Assembly (NCBI GenBank): GCA_900472675.1
Contig: UCJA01000025.1
Span: 57,628 to 121,627 of the forward strand
Source of the DNA: Hyphomicrobiales bacterium
GTDB taxonomy: Bacteria > Pseudomonadota > Alphaproteobacteria > Rhizobiales > Rhizobiaceae
Direction of reading: 5' to 3'
Length of the DNA: 64,000 nucleotides
Below are positions 7,996 through 16,620 of this stretch, piece by piece (the first letter of the stretch is position 1; every line of letters begins with the position of its first letter). The notes under the pieces were generated by a model. It worked only from the letters and a program-made list of their open reading frames with translations, did no database searches and had not been told where the DNA came from. The translations under genes and the position numbers were made by a program.

Positions 7996-9089
7996 GGCCG
8001 CTTCTCCAGCCTGGCGGCCGCGGCCTTGCGGCGCAACCAGTCGGCCAGCGCCTCCCGGACGGCGCGATACTCAGCAATTCCGCCCGTCGGAACGTCCGAC
8101 GCGTCGCCGGTCCTTATCGCTTCGGCGAGCGCCAGAAGCGGCCGAACGACAGCGGCCCGCACCGAGACGACCACGAAAGCAAGTACGATCAGGAGCCCGC
8201 CCAGCGAGATCGCGCCAACGGTCACGATGCTCTGATTGAGGTGACGCTCCAGCGGCGTCATATCCGACATCACCACGGTCACCCCGATGACGTTGCCGCT
8301 GTAGTCGATGAGAGGGCTCGTCAGCATGCCAAGTGCGCGCCCGTTGATGTCCGCCGTGTCCGTATAGGCGGCACGGGTGAGATGGATCAGGCCCGTCGCG
8401 TCGAGCGCGGTAAAGAGACCTTTGTCGGTCGTAGCATCGATTGCCAGGGCATTGGGGCCGGAAGCCGGAGCAGTCGTCTTGCTGGCGGTCGGATCGAGAA
8501 ACAAGGCAAAGTCGGCGCCGCTGAGCGACTTCGAAAGTTCCGTGAGCGACTTGATGCTGACGCCGACCTCCACGGTGCCCACCAGCGCGTCGCCATCGAG
8601 AATGGGCGCCACGGCCCGCAGGCTCAGCCCGCGTATGCCGAGCTCGAGGCCCTTCTGTAGCCGTCGGTCGTGGTTGGCCGCAACGACCATGGGCCGGAAG
8701 GTTGAAAGGTCCTGGCCAAAATTCTCAGGCTCCCAGACCCGCAGGAAGGATTTCATGGTCAGGTCGTGAAAGTGCAGCACGTCCACGTCGCCGATCGCCG
8801 ACAAACGGTCGAACACCGGCTTCATGTAAGCCTGCAGCGCCGCGCGATCACCAGCCTTCATCAGGGCCTTGACCTTTTCATCGGCGGCGATTGCCTCCGC
8901 GTGGCTGGCCGAGAATGTCGCTGCCTGCTGCAGCGCAGAAGACAGGACGACCCCGGTTTTGCCGATCTCGCGAAGCTTGGCTTCATCAAGCAGGCGCTGC
9001 TCGTCCGACAGAACCAGCCATCCACAAAGCAGGAGGACGGACCCCACCAGAAGAGCGGTGACGAGAGCGAGATTTCGGCTGAGACTCAT
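7992..9089 (-). CDS. dCache-type membrane sensor with HAMP-like end and no output domain
   Basis: 365 residues. TM1 about 7-28, a periplasmic double-Cache domain about 30-285, TM2 about 288-310, then a HAMP-like stretch and a short basic tail. HFHDLTMKSFLRVWEP (107-121) and GLELGIRGLSLRAVAP (147-162) fit the dCache_3 family (PF14827), usually found on chemoreceptors and kinases. No kinase, MCP, GGDEF or other output domain follows. The ATG at 9089 is taken because it starts just before TM1; the upstream reading adds 41 unlikely residues. Its stop overlaps the pLGIC start. Confidence 0.8.
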   Translation of the reverse strand: MSLSRNLALVTALLVGSVLLLCGWLVLSDEQRLLDEAKLREIGKTGVVLSSALQQAATFSASHAEAIAADEKVKALMKAGDRAALQAYMKPVFDRLSAIGDVDVLHFHDLTMKSFLRVWEPENFGQDLSTFRPMVVAANHDRRLQKGLELGIRGLSLRAVAPILDGDALVGTVEVGVSIKSLTELSKSLSGADFALFLDPTASKTTAPASGPNALAIDATTDKGLFTALDATGLIHLTRAAYTDTADINGRALGMLTSPLIDYSGNVIGVTVVMSDMTPLERHLNQSIVTVGAISLGGLLIVLAFVVVSVRAAVVRPLLALAEAIRTGDASDVPTGGIAEYRAVREALADWLRRKAAAARLEKRP

Positions 9090-9375
9090 GGGGCGTCCGT
9101 TGCGCTTGTATTGCAAAGAGAGCGGAAGGAATTGAACCCTCAATGCCATATACTGAGTCGAGATGCGCCGATATGCAGTTGAAAGACGAGCTGAAAGCAA
9201 TTTCCACAGCAAAACGGTCTCAATTGGTCTGCGTTGATCTCACCTGGAGATGGAGAGACAAAAAACGCAGCCGAGATTGACGATCTATGCGGTTTCAAAC
9301 AGCTTCGATGCTTTGGATTTCACCGGTTGTTATTTGACGATTGCCAGATCGGCTTTGTGAACGACAATCTCGGTC

Positions 9376-11364
9376 CTAGAGCACTAGCCTGAATTTCGCA
9401 AAACCGTTTTCGCCGTCGCCGGCGTCCTCGATTTTCGCACCCTTCACCGATTGCGCAAACTGGCGGGCTTTCGGTCCCGTCTCGAACAGGGCGCTGGTTC
9501 CCGGCAGCGGCTTGAACGACCAGTTGCCGTCTGCCGACGGGTTGATGGTGCCCTGGCTGATGATGTAGCGGACGACCGCATCCCGGTTGGTATCGGGGCC
9601 GACGAAGATCACCTTGTCGGCCGCGATCTCCGGGAACTTGCCGCCGCCGCCGGCCCGGTAGTTATTGGTCACCACCACGAACTTCTGCGCAGGATCGATC
9701 GGCTTGCCCTCGAACTGCAGGTCGACGATCCGGTTCGCATCGGCGTTGATCAACTTGCCGTCCTTGTCGAAACGCACCGGCTGCGACAGATCGATCTGGT
9801 AGGTCACACCATCGATGACGTCGTAGTTATAGGAGGGGAAGGCCGCGTTGAGGAGCGCTGCATCTTTGGCCCCGGGCGCGATCTGGTTGAACATGCCGGC
9901 CGACATTTCCAGCCAGTTCTTCACCTGTGCGCCGGTGATCAGCACCGCCTGCACCGTATTGGGGTAGAGGTAGAGGTCGGAGACGTTCTTGATGGCTATG
10001 TCGCCCACAGCGACGTCGGTGAAATAGTCGGCGCCGCCGCGCCCGCCGGCCTTGAAGGGGGCGGCTGCTGAGAGCACGGGATAGTCCTTGTACGGCCCTT
10101 CCTTCAGCATGTCCTTGATGTACCAGGTCTGCGCATTGGAGACGATCTGCACCGAGGGATCATCTGCCACCAGCGCGAAATAGGAATAGAGCGGCGCCGA
10201 GGTCTTGCCGACAGGCCGGCGAACATAGGCAAGCGTCGCCTCGTGCTCGGCTTTCACAGCGGCAATCACCTCCGGCTTGTCCTTGACGTCCGCAACCACC
10301 TTCTTGTTCTCGTCACGGTGATAGATCGGTCGCGCCTCGGAGGTCGATGCGACGATCTTCCAGCTTGCGCCGTCCTTTTCGAGAAGCAGGTCGATCAGGC
10401 CCATGTGCGAGCCCCAGAACCCGGCCATGACCGCGGGTTTGCCCATCAGTTTGCCCGTCTTGGCGTCCGCCCCGGCAATCCCCTCGAAATCCTTCGGGCC
10501 GGGAAACACCAGATGCTGGTGACCGGTGAAGATGGCATCGATACCTTCGACGGCGGCGAGATAGAGCGACGCATTCTCCATCCGGTCGCTGAGCCCGCTG
10601 CCGTCGATGCCGGAGTGCGACAGCGCGATTACGATGTCGGCCCCGTCTTCCTTCATGGCGGGCACCCAGGCCTTGGCAGCATCGACGATGTCGCGCGTCT
10701 GGGCCTTGCCCTCGAGGTTCTTCGAATCCCACGTCATGATCTGTGGCGGCACGAAACCGATGAACCCGACTTTCACCGGGCTGGTGGCGCCGGAACCGTC
10801 GCGGATCTGCTTTTCGAGGATGACATAGGGCTTGAAGAACAGTTCATCCTTTTTGGGATCGGACGCGAGCATCCCCTTGGTAAGATTCGCGCAGACGTGT
10901 GGGAAGTTGGACCCAGCCAGCACCTTAGACATGAAGTCCAGGCCGTAGTTGAATTCGTGATTGCCGAGCGTTCCGACGTCATAGCCAAGCACGTTCATCG
11001 CCTGGATGACGGGGTGCAGGTCGCCATCCTTCATGCCGCGCTCATAGGCGATATAGTCGCCGAGGGGATTGCCCTGCAGGAAGTCCCCGTTGTCGATCAG
11101 CATCGCATTGCCGGCCTCGGCGCGGATCTGGTCGATGATCGAGGCTGTGCGTGAGAGACCCAGCGTGTCGTTCGGCTTGTCGGCATAGTAATCGTAGGGG
11201 AAGACATGGACATGGATGTCCGTGGTTTCCATGATCCGAAGATGCGCCTGGTTGGCGGCTGCCCGGGCGGCAAAGGGATGCAGCATCACCAATGCCGAAG
11301 ACGCGGCAACGCCCCCCAGGAGCGAACGGCGGGTCATGGCGTGGAAGGTGTTCGGCAAGGTCAT
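9376..11364 (-). CDS. cpdB: 2',3'-cyclic-nucleotide 2'-phosphodiesterase/3'-nucleotidase
   Basis: 662 residues. A Tat-like signal (MTRRSLLGGVAASSALVM) precedes a calcineurin-like metallophosphatase domain with METTDIHVHVFPYDYY, DNGDFLQGNPLG, GTLGNHEFNYGLD and the GHQH metal-binding motif. A 5'-nucleotidase C-terminal domain follows. The enzyme is periplasmic and hydrolyses 2',3'-cNMPs and 3'-nucleotides to salvage phosphate and nucleosides. The ATG at 11364 has GGGGAG upstream. The last 133 bases are duplicated at 6702-6834. Confidence 0.93.
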   Translation of the reverse strand: MTLPNTFHAMTRRSLLGGVAASSALVMLHPFAARAAANQAHLRIMETTDIHVHVFPYDYYADKPNDTLGLSRTASIIDQIRAEAGNAMLIDNGDFLQGNPLGDYIAYERGMKDGDLHPVIQAMNVLGYDVGTLGNHEFNYGLDFMSKVLAGSNFPHVCANLTKGMLASDPKKDELFFKPYVILEKQIRDGSGATSPVKVGFIGFVPPQIMTWDSKNLEGKAQTRDIVDAAKAWVPAMKEDGADIVIALSHSGIDGSGLSDRMENASLYLAAVEGIDAIFTGHQHLVFPGPKDFEGIAGADAKTGKLMGKPAVMAGFWGSHMGLIDLLLEKDGASWKIVASTSEARPIYHRDENKKVVADVKDKPEVIAAVKAEHEATLAYVRRPVGKTSAPLYSYFALVADDPSVQIVSNAQTWYIKDMLKEGPYKDYPVLSAAAPFKAGGRGGADYFTDVAVGDIAIKNVSDLYLYPNTVQAVLITGAQVKNWLEMSAGMFNQIAPGAKDAALLNAAFPSYNYDVIDGVTYQIDLSQPVRFDKDGKLINADANRIVDLQFEGKPIDPAQKFVVVTNNYRAGGGGKFPEIAADKVIFVGPDTNRDAVVRYIISQGTINPSADGNWSFKPLPGTSALFETGPKARQFAQSVKGAKIEDAGDGENGFAKFRLVL

Positions 11365-11478
11365 GGACGTCTCCCCTGATGTCGATGGTGAGACAAGTCT
11401 AGAAGCAAATTCCGGGGCCTGCACCCTTAAATCGCCGAAACCCGACAATGGCTTGGAGCAAGGCTTGAGGGGTGACCT

Positions 11479-11817
11479 TTAGCGGCGGAGAACCGGGCGG
11501 CTTTCCTGGTGAAAGAACCGGAAATAGGAGGAGACCTGGGCGGCGGCATTGGAGTTCGGCTTAAATTCGATACCGAGGCGACCGCTATGGCACCATTTGA
11601 TCGTGCCTTCGAGAATGCCGAACTGCTCGCATTCGATCTGCACCGAACTGCCGGCAGCGGCGGGGAAGGGTCCGTTGAGATCCAGAGCCATGCCGGTCGC
11701 CGACAGGTTCACCACGCGGCCCTTGGCCGAAAGGTTGACATAGCGCACCGTGCTGAGAATGCGGGTCGTCTTGCGAGCCGCAGTCCGCGTTTTCATCCCG
11801 AGCGTCTTGCTGACCAT
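11479..11817 (-). CDS. PilZ-domain protein
   Basis: 112 residues. RKTTRILSTVRYVNLSAKGR and VVNLSATGMAL give a PilZ-like layout with a D/NxSxxG second motif (NLSATG), followed by GILEGTIKWCHSGRLGIEF. PilZ domains bind c-di-GMP, but the first motif (RxxxR) is poorly matched here, so binding is uncertain. No enzymatic domain is attached. Stands alone; divergence to neighbours gives no functional link. Confidence 0.75.
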   Translation of the reverse strand: MVSKTLGMKTRTAARKTTRILSTVRYVNLSAKGRVVNLSATGMALDLNGPFPAAAGSSVQIECEQFGILEGTIKWCHSGRLGIEFKPNSNAAAQVSSYFRFFHQESRPVLRR

Positions 11818-11903
11818 GGGCTGTCCTCACTCTTAGCGAGCAGAATTACCAGCCTTGGATTGAGAGAGATTTAGCGGATTTCGTAAAAGGCAAAGGATGG
11901 GCA

Positions 11904-12365
11904 TCAAAGCCCGACGTTCGGCCGATCGATGATTTCCCGAAGCGCAAAGCTCGAGTTGATCTTCACCACATGCGGGAAGGCCGACAGCCAGTCGCGGTGA
12001 ATGCGCTCGTAGTCTTCCAGATCCTTGGCCGCCACCCGCAGGATGTAATCATACTCGCCCGACATGAGATAGCAGACGAGCACATTGGGGCACAGCTTCA
12101 CCGCAGCCTCGAACTCCGTCAGCGTCTTTGCGAACTGCCCCGACAGAGAGATGTGGACGATAGCCATCATCTTGTAGTCGAGCGCCTTGTTGGAGAGGCG
12201 GGCGTGGTAGCCGCTGATCGTGCCGGTCTTTTCCAGAATGTCGAGCCGCCGCGAACAGGCAGATGGCGACAGGCCCACCCGCGCCGCAAGGTCCGCGTTG
12301 GAGATGCGACCGTCATCCTGCAGGGTCCTCATGATGGCAAGATCAATGGCATCGAGGCGGCTCAT
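11904..12365 (-). CDS. Lrp/AsnC-family regulator (AldR-like)
   Basis: 153 residues. N-terminal HTH (MSRLDAIDLAIMRTLQDDGR, NADLAARVGLSPSACSRRL) and a C-terminal RAM ligand-binding domain (VLVCYLMSGEYDYILRV). Divergent from ald with about 155 bp between, the classic arrangement for Lrp-type activators of alanine dehydrogenase that respond to alanine. The target is inferred from position. Start ATG 12365. Confidence 0.9.
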   Translation of the reverse strand: MSRLDAIDLAIMRTLQDDGRISNADLAARVGLSPSACSRRLDILEKTGTISGYHARLSNKALDYKMMAIVHISLSGQFAKTLTEFEAAVKLCPNVLVCYLMSGEYDYILRVAAKDLEDYERIHRDWLSAFPHVVKINSSFALREIIDRPNVGL

Positions 12366-12521
12366 TCGAAGACCCTTCGGTTCTGCTCGGTATCACGCAA
12401 TTATCTGCGAAAACCGGGTGCTTCGCAATTCTTCTTCGCAAGGACATGCGCACGGTTTTCTGCTTTGCTTTCGAAGGGAACAATCGCTGGCTGGAAAGCC
12501 ACAAGAGGAGAGGAACGCTGC

Positions 12522-13640
12522 ATGCGTGTCGGATGTCCGAAGGAAATCAAGAATCACGAGTACCGGGTTGGGCTGACGCCAGGAGCGGTGCGCGAATACG
12601 TGGCGCACGGTCACCAGGTTCTGGTGGAAACCCAGGCCGGCGCCGGCATTGGTGCGGATGACGGCGCCTATATTGCGGCGGGTGCCAAGATCGTCGGCAC
12701 CGCTCGGGAAGTCTTCGAACAGTCCGACATGGTGGTAAAGGTCAAGGAACCGCAGCCGCAGGAGTGGGCGCAGCTGCGCGATGGCCAGATCCTCTACACT
12801 TACCTGCATCTGGCACCCGATCCGGAGCAGACCAAGGGCCTGCTTGGCTCCGGCGTGACGGCCGTGGCCTATGAGACGGTGACTGACGACCGCGGCGGTC
12901 TGCCGTTGCTGGCACCCATGTCGGAAGTGGCCGGACGCCTTGCCATCCAGGCCGGTGCGACAGCCCTCCAGAAGGCAACCGGCGGCCGCGGCATTCTTCT
13001 CGGCGGCGTGCCCGGCGTCCTGCCGGCCAAGGTCGTGGTGATTGGCGGTGGCGTCGTCGGGCTGCACGCAGCACGCATGGCGGTCGGCCTTGGCGCTGAC
13101 GTCTCCATCCTTGACCGTTCGCTGCCGCGCCTGCGCCAGCTCGACGACCTGTTTGCCGGTCGCGTCCATACCCGTTATTCGACGATCGATGCGCTGGAGG
13201 AAGAAGTCTTCGCCGCCGATCTGGTGATTGGCGCCGTCCTCATCCCGGGCGCCGCCGCGCCAAAGCTCGTCAGCCGGGAAATGCTGTCGGGCATGCAGAA
13301 GGGCGCTGTCATGGTCGATGTGGCGATCGATCAGGGTGGCTGCTTTGAAACCTCGCATGCCACGACCCATTCCGACCCGACTTATGAAGTAGACGGCATC
13401 GTCCACTACTGCGTGGCCAACATGCCGGGCGCAGTCCCGGTCACCTCGGCGCATGCGCTGAACAACGCGACGCTGCAGCATGGACTGGCGCTTGCCGATC
13501 GCGGTCTGCGCGCCATCGCTGAGGACAGGCATCTTCGCAACGGCCTCAACGTGCACAAGGGCCGGATTACCAGCAAGCCCGTGGCAGAAGCGCTGGGATA
13601 CGAAGCCGTTGCGCCGGAAAGCCTGCTGAACGTCGCGTAA
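12522..13640 (+). CDS. ald: Alanine dehydrogenase
   Basis: 372 residues, standard length. MRVGCPKEIKNHEYRVGLTP opens the protein and VVIGGGVVGLHAARMAVGLGAD is the NAD-binding Rossmann loop (given here only as VIGGGVVGLHAA). It interconverts L-alanine and pyruvate plus ammonia with NAD. The ATG at 12522 has AGAGGAGAGG upstream; the long in-frame extension overlaps the divergent Lrp gene and is rejected. Probably controlled by that Lrp regulator. Followed by a strong terminator. Confidence 0.96.
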   Translation: MRVGCPKEIKNHEYRVGLTPGAVREYVAHGHQVLVETQAGAGIGADDGAYIAAGAKIVGTAREVFEQSDMVVKVKEPQPQEWAQLRDGQILYTYLHLAPDPEQTKGLLGSGVTAVAYETVTDDRGGLPLLAPMSEVAGRLAIQAGATALQKATGGRGILLGGVPGVLPAKVVVIGGGVVGLHAARMAVGLGADVSILDRSLPRLRQLDDLFAGRVHTRYSTIDALEEEVFAADLVIGAVLIPGAAAPKLVSREMLSGMQKGAVMVDVAIDQGGCFETSHATTHSDPTYEVDGIVHYCVANMPGAVPVTSAHALNNATLQHGLALADRGLRAIAEDRHLRNGLNVHKGRITSKPVAEALGYEAVAPESLLNVA

Positions 13641-13672
13641 AGGCGTTCCGTCTGAGCTATCCGGCTTTCATC

Positions 13673-13703
13673 AAGCGCTGCCTCTGCGGGCAGCGCTTTT
13701 TTT
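13673..13703 (+). terminator. Rho-independent terminator of ald
   Basis: 10-bp stem AAGCGCTGCC/GGCAGCGCTT with a 6-nt loop followed by a T-run, 32 bases after the ald stop. Confidence 0.88.
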
Positions 13704-13728
13704 GTCATTCAGATCAGATAGATATGAT

Positions 13729-13785
13729 TTAGATATATCTGTCCTCTGGACAAAAACCAACAGCGCCATCATCTTTAGATATATC
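13729..13785. promoter_or_regulatory. Paired operator-like palindromes upstream of the PadR gene
   Basis: TTAGATATATC occurs at about 13729 and again at about 13775, each containing the palindromic core GATATATC, within the AT-rich 80 bases before the PadR start at 13811. The AT-rich palindromes stand out from the GC-rich surroundings. PadR repressors commonly bind such sites in their own promoter, so autoregulation is likely. Confidence 0.65.
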
Positions 13786-13810
13786 GAAAGACAGTCTAAA
13801 GGAGACGAAC

Positions 13811-14512
13811 ATGTTCGGACGTAAATTTGAAGGCCGCCACGGATGCCATCGTGGAAACGGTGAAGGCCGTGAGGGCAGGGTGATCGAAGAGATCCTCGCC
13901 ATGCGCGGTGGCCCCTTTGGGCGTGGGCGTGGTGGCCCCGGCGGCCCGGGTGGTCCCGGCGGTCGTGGTTTCGGCGACGATGGCGAAGGGCGGATCGGTC
14001 GCTTCCTGATGCAGGGCGACCTGCGCCTCGTGGTGCTGGCGCTGATCGAGAAGGAGCCTCGGCATGGCTACGAGATCATCAAGCACATCGAGGACCTGAC
14101 CTACGGCTTCTATGCCCCGAGCCCCGGCGTCATCTATCCGACGCTGACCTATCTCGAGGAAGCCGGCTACGTCGCCTCGGAAGCCGATGGCAACAAAAAG
14201 CGCTACACCATCACCGATGAGGGCCGCACCTATCTGGAGGAGAATCGCAGCTTTGCGACGACCATCCTGGAACGCCTGTCGCACATTGCCGAGCGTATCC
14301 GCGAGAAGCAGGAAAAATCCCACCATCGCGGCGACGACCATGGCCCCGGCCTGCCGCGCAGCGTCGATGCCGCCATGCTCAATCTGCGCGAAGTGATCGG
14401 CCGGACGCTGGAGCGCGACGAAAGAGGGGCAGGCGATATCGTCCGCCAGCTTCTGGATTTCGCCGAGCGCCTCGACCGCAAAGAGGGAACGCCTGGCAAC
14501 GCCCCGAACTGA
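13811..14512 (+). CDS. PadR-family transcriptional repressor with Gly/His-rich N-terminus
   Basis: 233 residues. The PadR winged helix starts about residue 67 (GDLRLVVLALIEKEPRHGYE, then YGFYAPSPGVIYPTLTYLEE). It is preceded by a 60-residue low-complexity tail with GRHGCHRGNGEGREGR and a GPGGPGGPGG repeat. This layout resembles E. coli YqjI, whose His-rich N-terminus senses nickel and which represses itself and a siderophore reductase. The His content here is lower, so metal sensing is a guess. The start has AAAGGAG upstream. Confidence 0.88.
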   Translation: MFGRKFEGRHGCHRGNGEGREGRVIEEILAMRGGPFGRGRGGPGGPGGPGGRGFGDDGEGRIGRFLMQGDLRLVVLALIEKEPRHGYEIIKHIEDLTYGFYAPSPGVIYPTLTYLEEAGYVASEADGNKKRYTITDEGRTYLEENRSFATTILERLSHIAERIREKQEKSHHRGDDHGPGLPRSVDAAMLNLREVIGRTLERDERGAGDIVRQLLDFAERLDRKEGTPGNAPN

Positions 14513-14531
14513 CAGGTATCTCACTGGCTTC

Positions 14532-14565
14532 AGAGGCGCGTTGGGGCCGATCCCTTCGCGCCTCT
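14532..14565. terminator. Inverted repeat between convergent padR and DUF1203 genes
   Basis: 9-bp perfect stem AGAGGCGCG/CGCGCCTCT with a 16-nt loop in the 59-bp gap between convergent stops. No T-tract, so a weak bidirectional terminator at best. Confidence 0.4.
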
Positions 14566-14571
14566 GGCCTC

Positions 14572-15069
14572 TCAACGTTCGGTAATGACGGGAGTGATCT
14601 GCCCTTGGTCGATCCGGCACTGGTAGCAGTTGTTACGGGCCGATCGCACATGCACATAGGCGATGTCAGGCGAGCGAAGAAGCTCGTTTGCCCGCTCAGA
14701 AATCCTGTCCGTCGGCGTCACGGCACCGCTGCCGTAGACAATCCGGTTGCCCTCGCTGTAGCCGCGCAGGATATAATCCGGGCTGACAAGGATGGGCGGC
14801 AGGATCTCCTCCGCCTGGTAGCGCGGGCAGGGGGTCTGGTGAAGAAAGACCGGCCCAGTCTCCGCATAGGGCTGCAAATCGGGGAACGGCCGATAGGCGA
14901 AAACCAGCAGTGGCTCTCCCGCATCGATGTTGCGGAGGCAGTGCCGGCAAGGGTGGCCTTCGCCGCTGGAGATCATCGTTTCCGGCGCACGGTCGTAGGC
15001 ATCGAGACCGCCGTTCCAGAGACGGGCGGCGTCTTCGGTCGGCATGGCGATAAAGCGGAGGGTGGACAT
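14572..15069 (-). CDS. DUF1203 domain-containing protein
   Basis: 165 residues. MSTLRFIAMPTEDAARLWNG, GHPCRHCLRNIDAGEPLLVF and RNNCYQCRIDQG fit the DUF1203 family, small cytoplasmic proteins of unknown function with conserved CxxC-like pairs (here CRHC and CYQC) that might bind metal. The ATG at 15069 has GAGGAG upstream, so the longer frame is rejected. Last gene of the leftward cysK-sseA cluster, about 100 bp from the GNAT gene. Confidence 0.75.
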   Translation of the reverse strand: MSTLRFIAMPTEDAARLWNGGLDAYDRAPETMISSGEGHPCRHCLRNIDAGEPLLVFAYRPFPDLQPYAETGPVFLHQTPCPRYQAEEILPPILVSPDYILRGYSEGNRIVYGSGAVTPTDRISERANELLRSPDIAYVHVRSARNNCYQCRIDQGQITPVITER

Positions 15070-15171
15070 GGGCAGGCTCCTCTGGTTGCGGAGAAGCTGT
15101 GCCCTGTCGCAGACCATCCAGCCACCCGATTCCTGCCGTAGCGGCATGAACCGGGCCTTGGCAGGCGCGGT

Positions 15172-15729
15172 CTAGCGGTCGAGCGCCTTGAAGATCTCGC
15201 CGTCGGTCATGGTTTCGACCATCGCCTCCCGGGTAGAAACGGGCGAGAACCCCATCATCTGGTAAAGCTGAAGCGCTCGCGGATGGTCGAGCGTGTTGGT
15301 GGTCACCGTCACCCGCTGCGGCGTATCCTGCCAGGCCGAGTAGAGCGCCTGGAGCAGAAACCACTTGCCGATGCCAAGCCCCAGCGCGTGCTCGAACAGG
15401 CCGAAATAGGAAAGCTCGATCGTCTCGTCATCGGCCTTCGCCAGCTCGAAAAAGCCGGCCGGCGCGCCGTTGACGAGAAGCACCGTCACCGAAACCTTCG
15501 GATTGTGGATGATCTTCGCCAGGTCTTCGTCGCTCAGCCGCAGCCGTTCGAACCAGCTCCACCGCTTGCCCACCTGCCGGTATAGATAACGATAATAATG
15601 CAGCGGAATATCCGGCGCACGGATGATCGCGGTCTGCAGGTTCACCGGCACAGGCAGGCTTGCCTTCGGCGGCGCCGTCATTTCAAGCTGGGTGACACGG
15701 GCATTGAGGATAGTGGGTTGCTTGGCCAT
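15172..15729 (-). CDS. GNAT-family N-acetyltransferase
   Basis: 185 residues. The acetyl-CoA binding motif A is ELSYFGLFEHALGLGIGKWF (about 125-144), and HPRALQLYQMMGF is motif B. The substrate cannot be told. It starts 3 bp after the sseA stop, so it is certainly co-transcribed and probably translationally coupled with sseA. Confidence 0.88.
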   Translation of the reverse strand: MAKQPTILNARVTQLEMTAPPKASLPVPVNLQTAIIRAPDIPLHYYRYLYRQVGKRWSWFERLRLSDEDLAKIIHNPKVSVTVLLVNGAPAGFFELAKADDETIELSYFGLFEHALGLGIGKWFLLQALYSAWQDTPQRVTVTTNTLDHPRALQLYQMMGFSPVSTREAMVETMTDGEIFKALDR

Positions 15730-15732
15730 GGG

Positions 15733-16599
15733 TCAGGCTGCATCGCTGGTGGCAGGACCGTCGACCACAGGCGTATCGGCCCGGCTGCCCCATTCGCTCC
15801 ACGACCCGTCGTAAAGCGCATTGTCTTCATGGCCAAGCGATTCCAGCGCAAGCGTGATGATCGCAGCGGTAATCCCCGAGCCGCAGCTGGTGACGATCGG
15901 GCGTCCGAAATCGATACCCGCATCTTCGATGGCTTGGCGCAGTTCGTCGAGCGGACGCAGCTTCCCCCCGACAGAGAAGGTGCCGGACGGCAGGCTGCGG
16001 GCGCCCGGCATATGGCCGGAACGCATGCCGGCCCGCGGCTCCGGCTCGGTTCCCATGAAACGGCCGGCGCTGCGAGCATCGGCGATCTGGCTGCTGCCAT
16101 CACTGACGATGGACATCATGGTGTGGAAATCGATCACCTTGTCGACCCGCAGGTCGGCCAGGAATGTCGAAGGAGTAGGCGAGGCCGCGCCGATTTCCAC
16201 AGGCCGGTCTTCGGCCTTCCAGCCGTCGATGCCGCCATCGAGCACGAAGACCTGGGCAGCACCCATGATCCGAAACAGCCACCAGCCGCGCGGAGCCGAG
16301 AAGATGCCGGGACCGTCATAGACGACGATCCTGTCGTTTTCCGAAATCCCCAACTTGCCGACGGCTTCGGCGAACACATCGGGTGAGGGCACCATATGCG
16401 GCAGATTGGTGGAATGATCGGCGATCTTGTCGTGGTCGAAGCGGACGGCGCCCGGTATATGGCCGCCCAGATATTCCGCGTCCGCATCGCGACCCTGCGC
16501 CGGCAGGTAGAAGGACGCGTCGACGATCTTCAGGTCAGGGCTGCCAAGCTCCGCCTGGAGCCATTCGGACGACACGACGAAACGGCTTGTCTCACGCAT
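15733..16599 (-). CDS. sseA: 3-mercaptopyruvate sulfurtransferase
   Basis: 288 residues with two rhodanese domains. The N-terminal inactive one contains GAVRFDHDKIAD; the C-terminal one has the catalytic cysteine in TSCGSGITAA, the CGSG(V/I)T loop typical of mercaptopyruvate sulfurtransferases rather than thiosulfate rhodaneses. It transfers sulfur from 3-mercaptopyruvate to thiols, yielding pyruvate. In an operon with cysteine synthase and an alanyl-tRNA editing protein, so cysteine and sulfur metabolism are linked here. Confidence 0.92.
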   Translation of the reverse strand: MRETSRFVVSSEWLQAELGSPDLKIVDASFYLPAQGRDADAEYLGGHIPGAVRFDHDKIADHSTNLPHMVPSPDVFAEAVGKLGISENDRIVVYDGPGIFSAPRGWWLFRIMGAAQVFVLDGGIDGWKAEDRPVEIGAASPTPSTFLADLRVDKVIDFHTMMSIVSDGSSQIADARSAGRFMGTEPEPRAGMRSGHMPGARSLPSGTFSVGGKLRPLDELRQAIEDAGIDFGRPIVTSCGSGITAAIITLALESLGHEDNALYDGSWSEWGSRADTPVVDGPATSDAA

Positions 16600-16620
16600 G
16601 ATGTTCTCCTTGAGCCGCTA

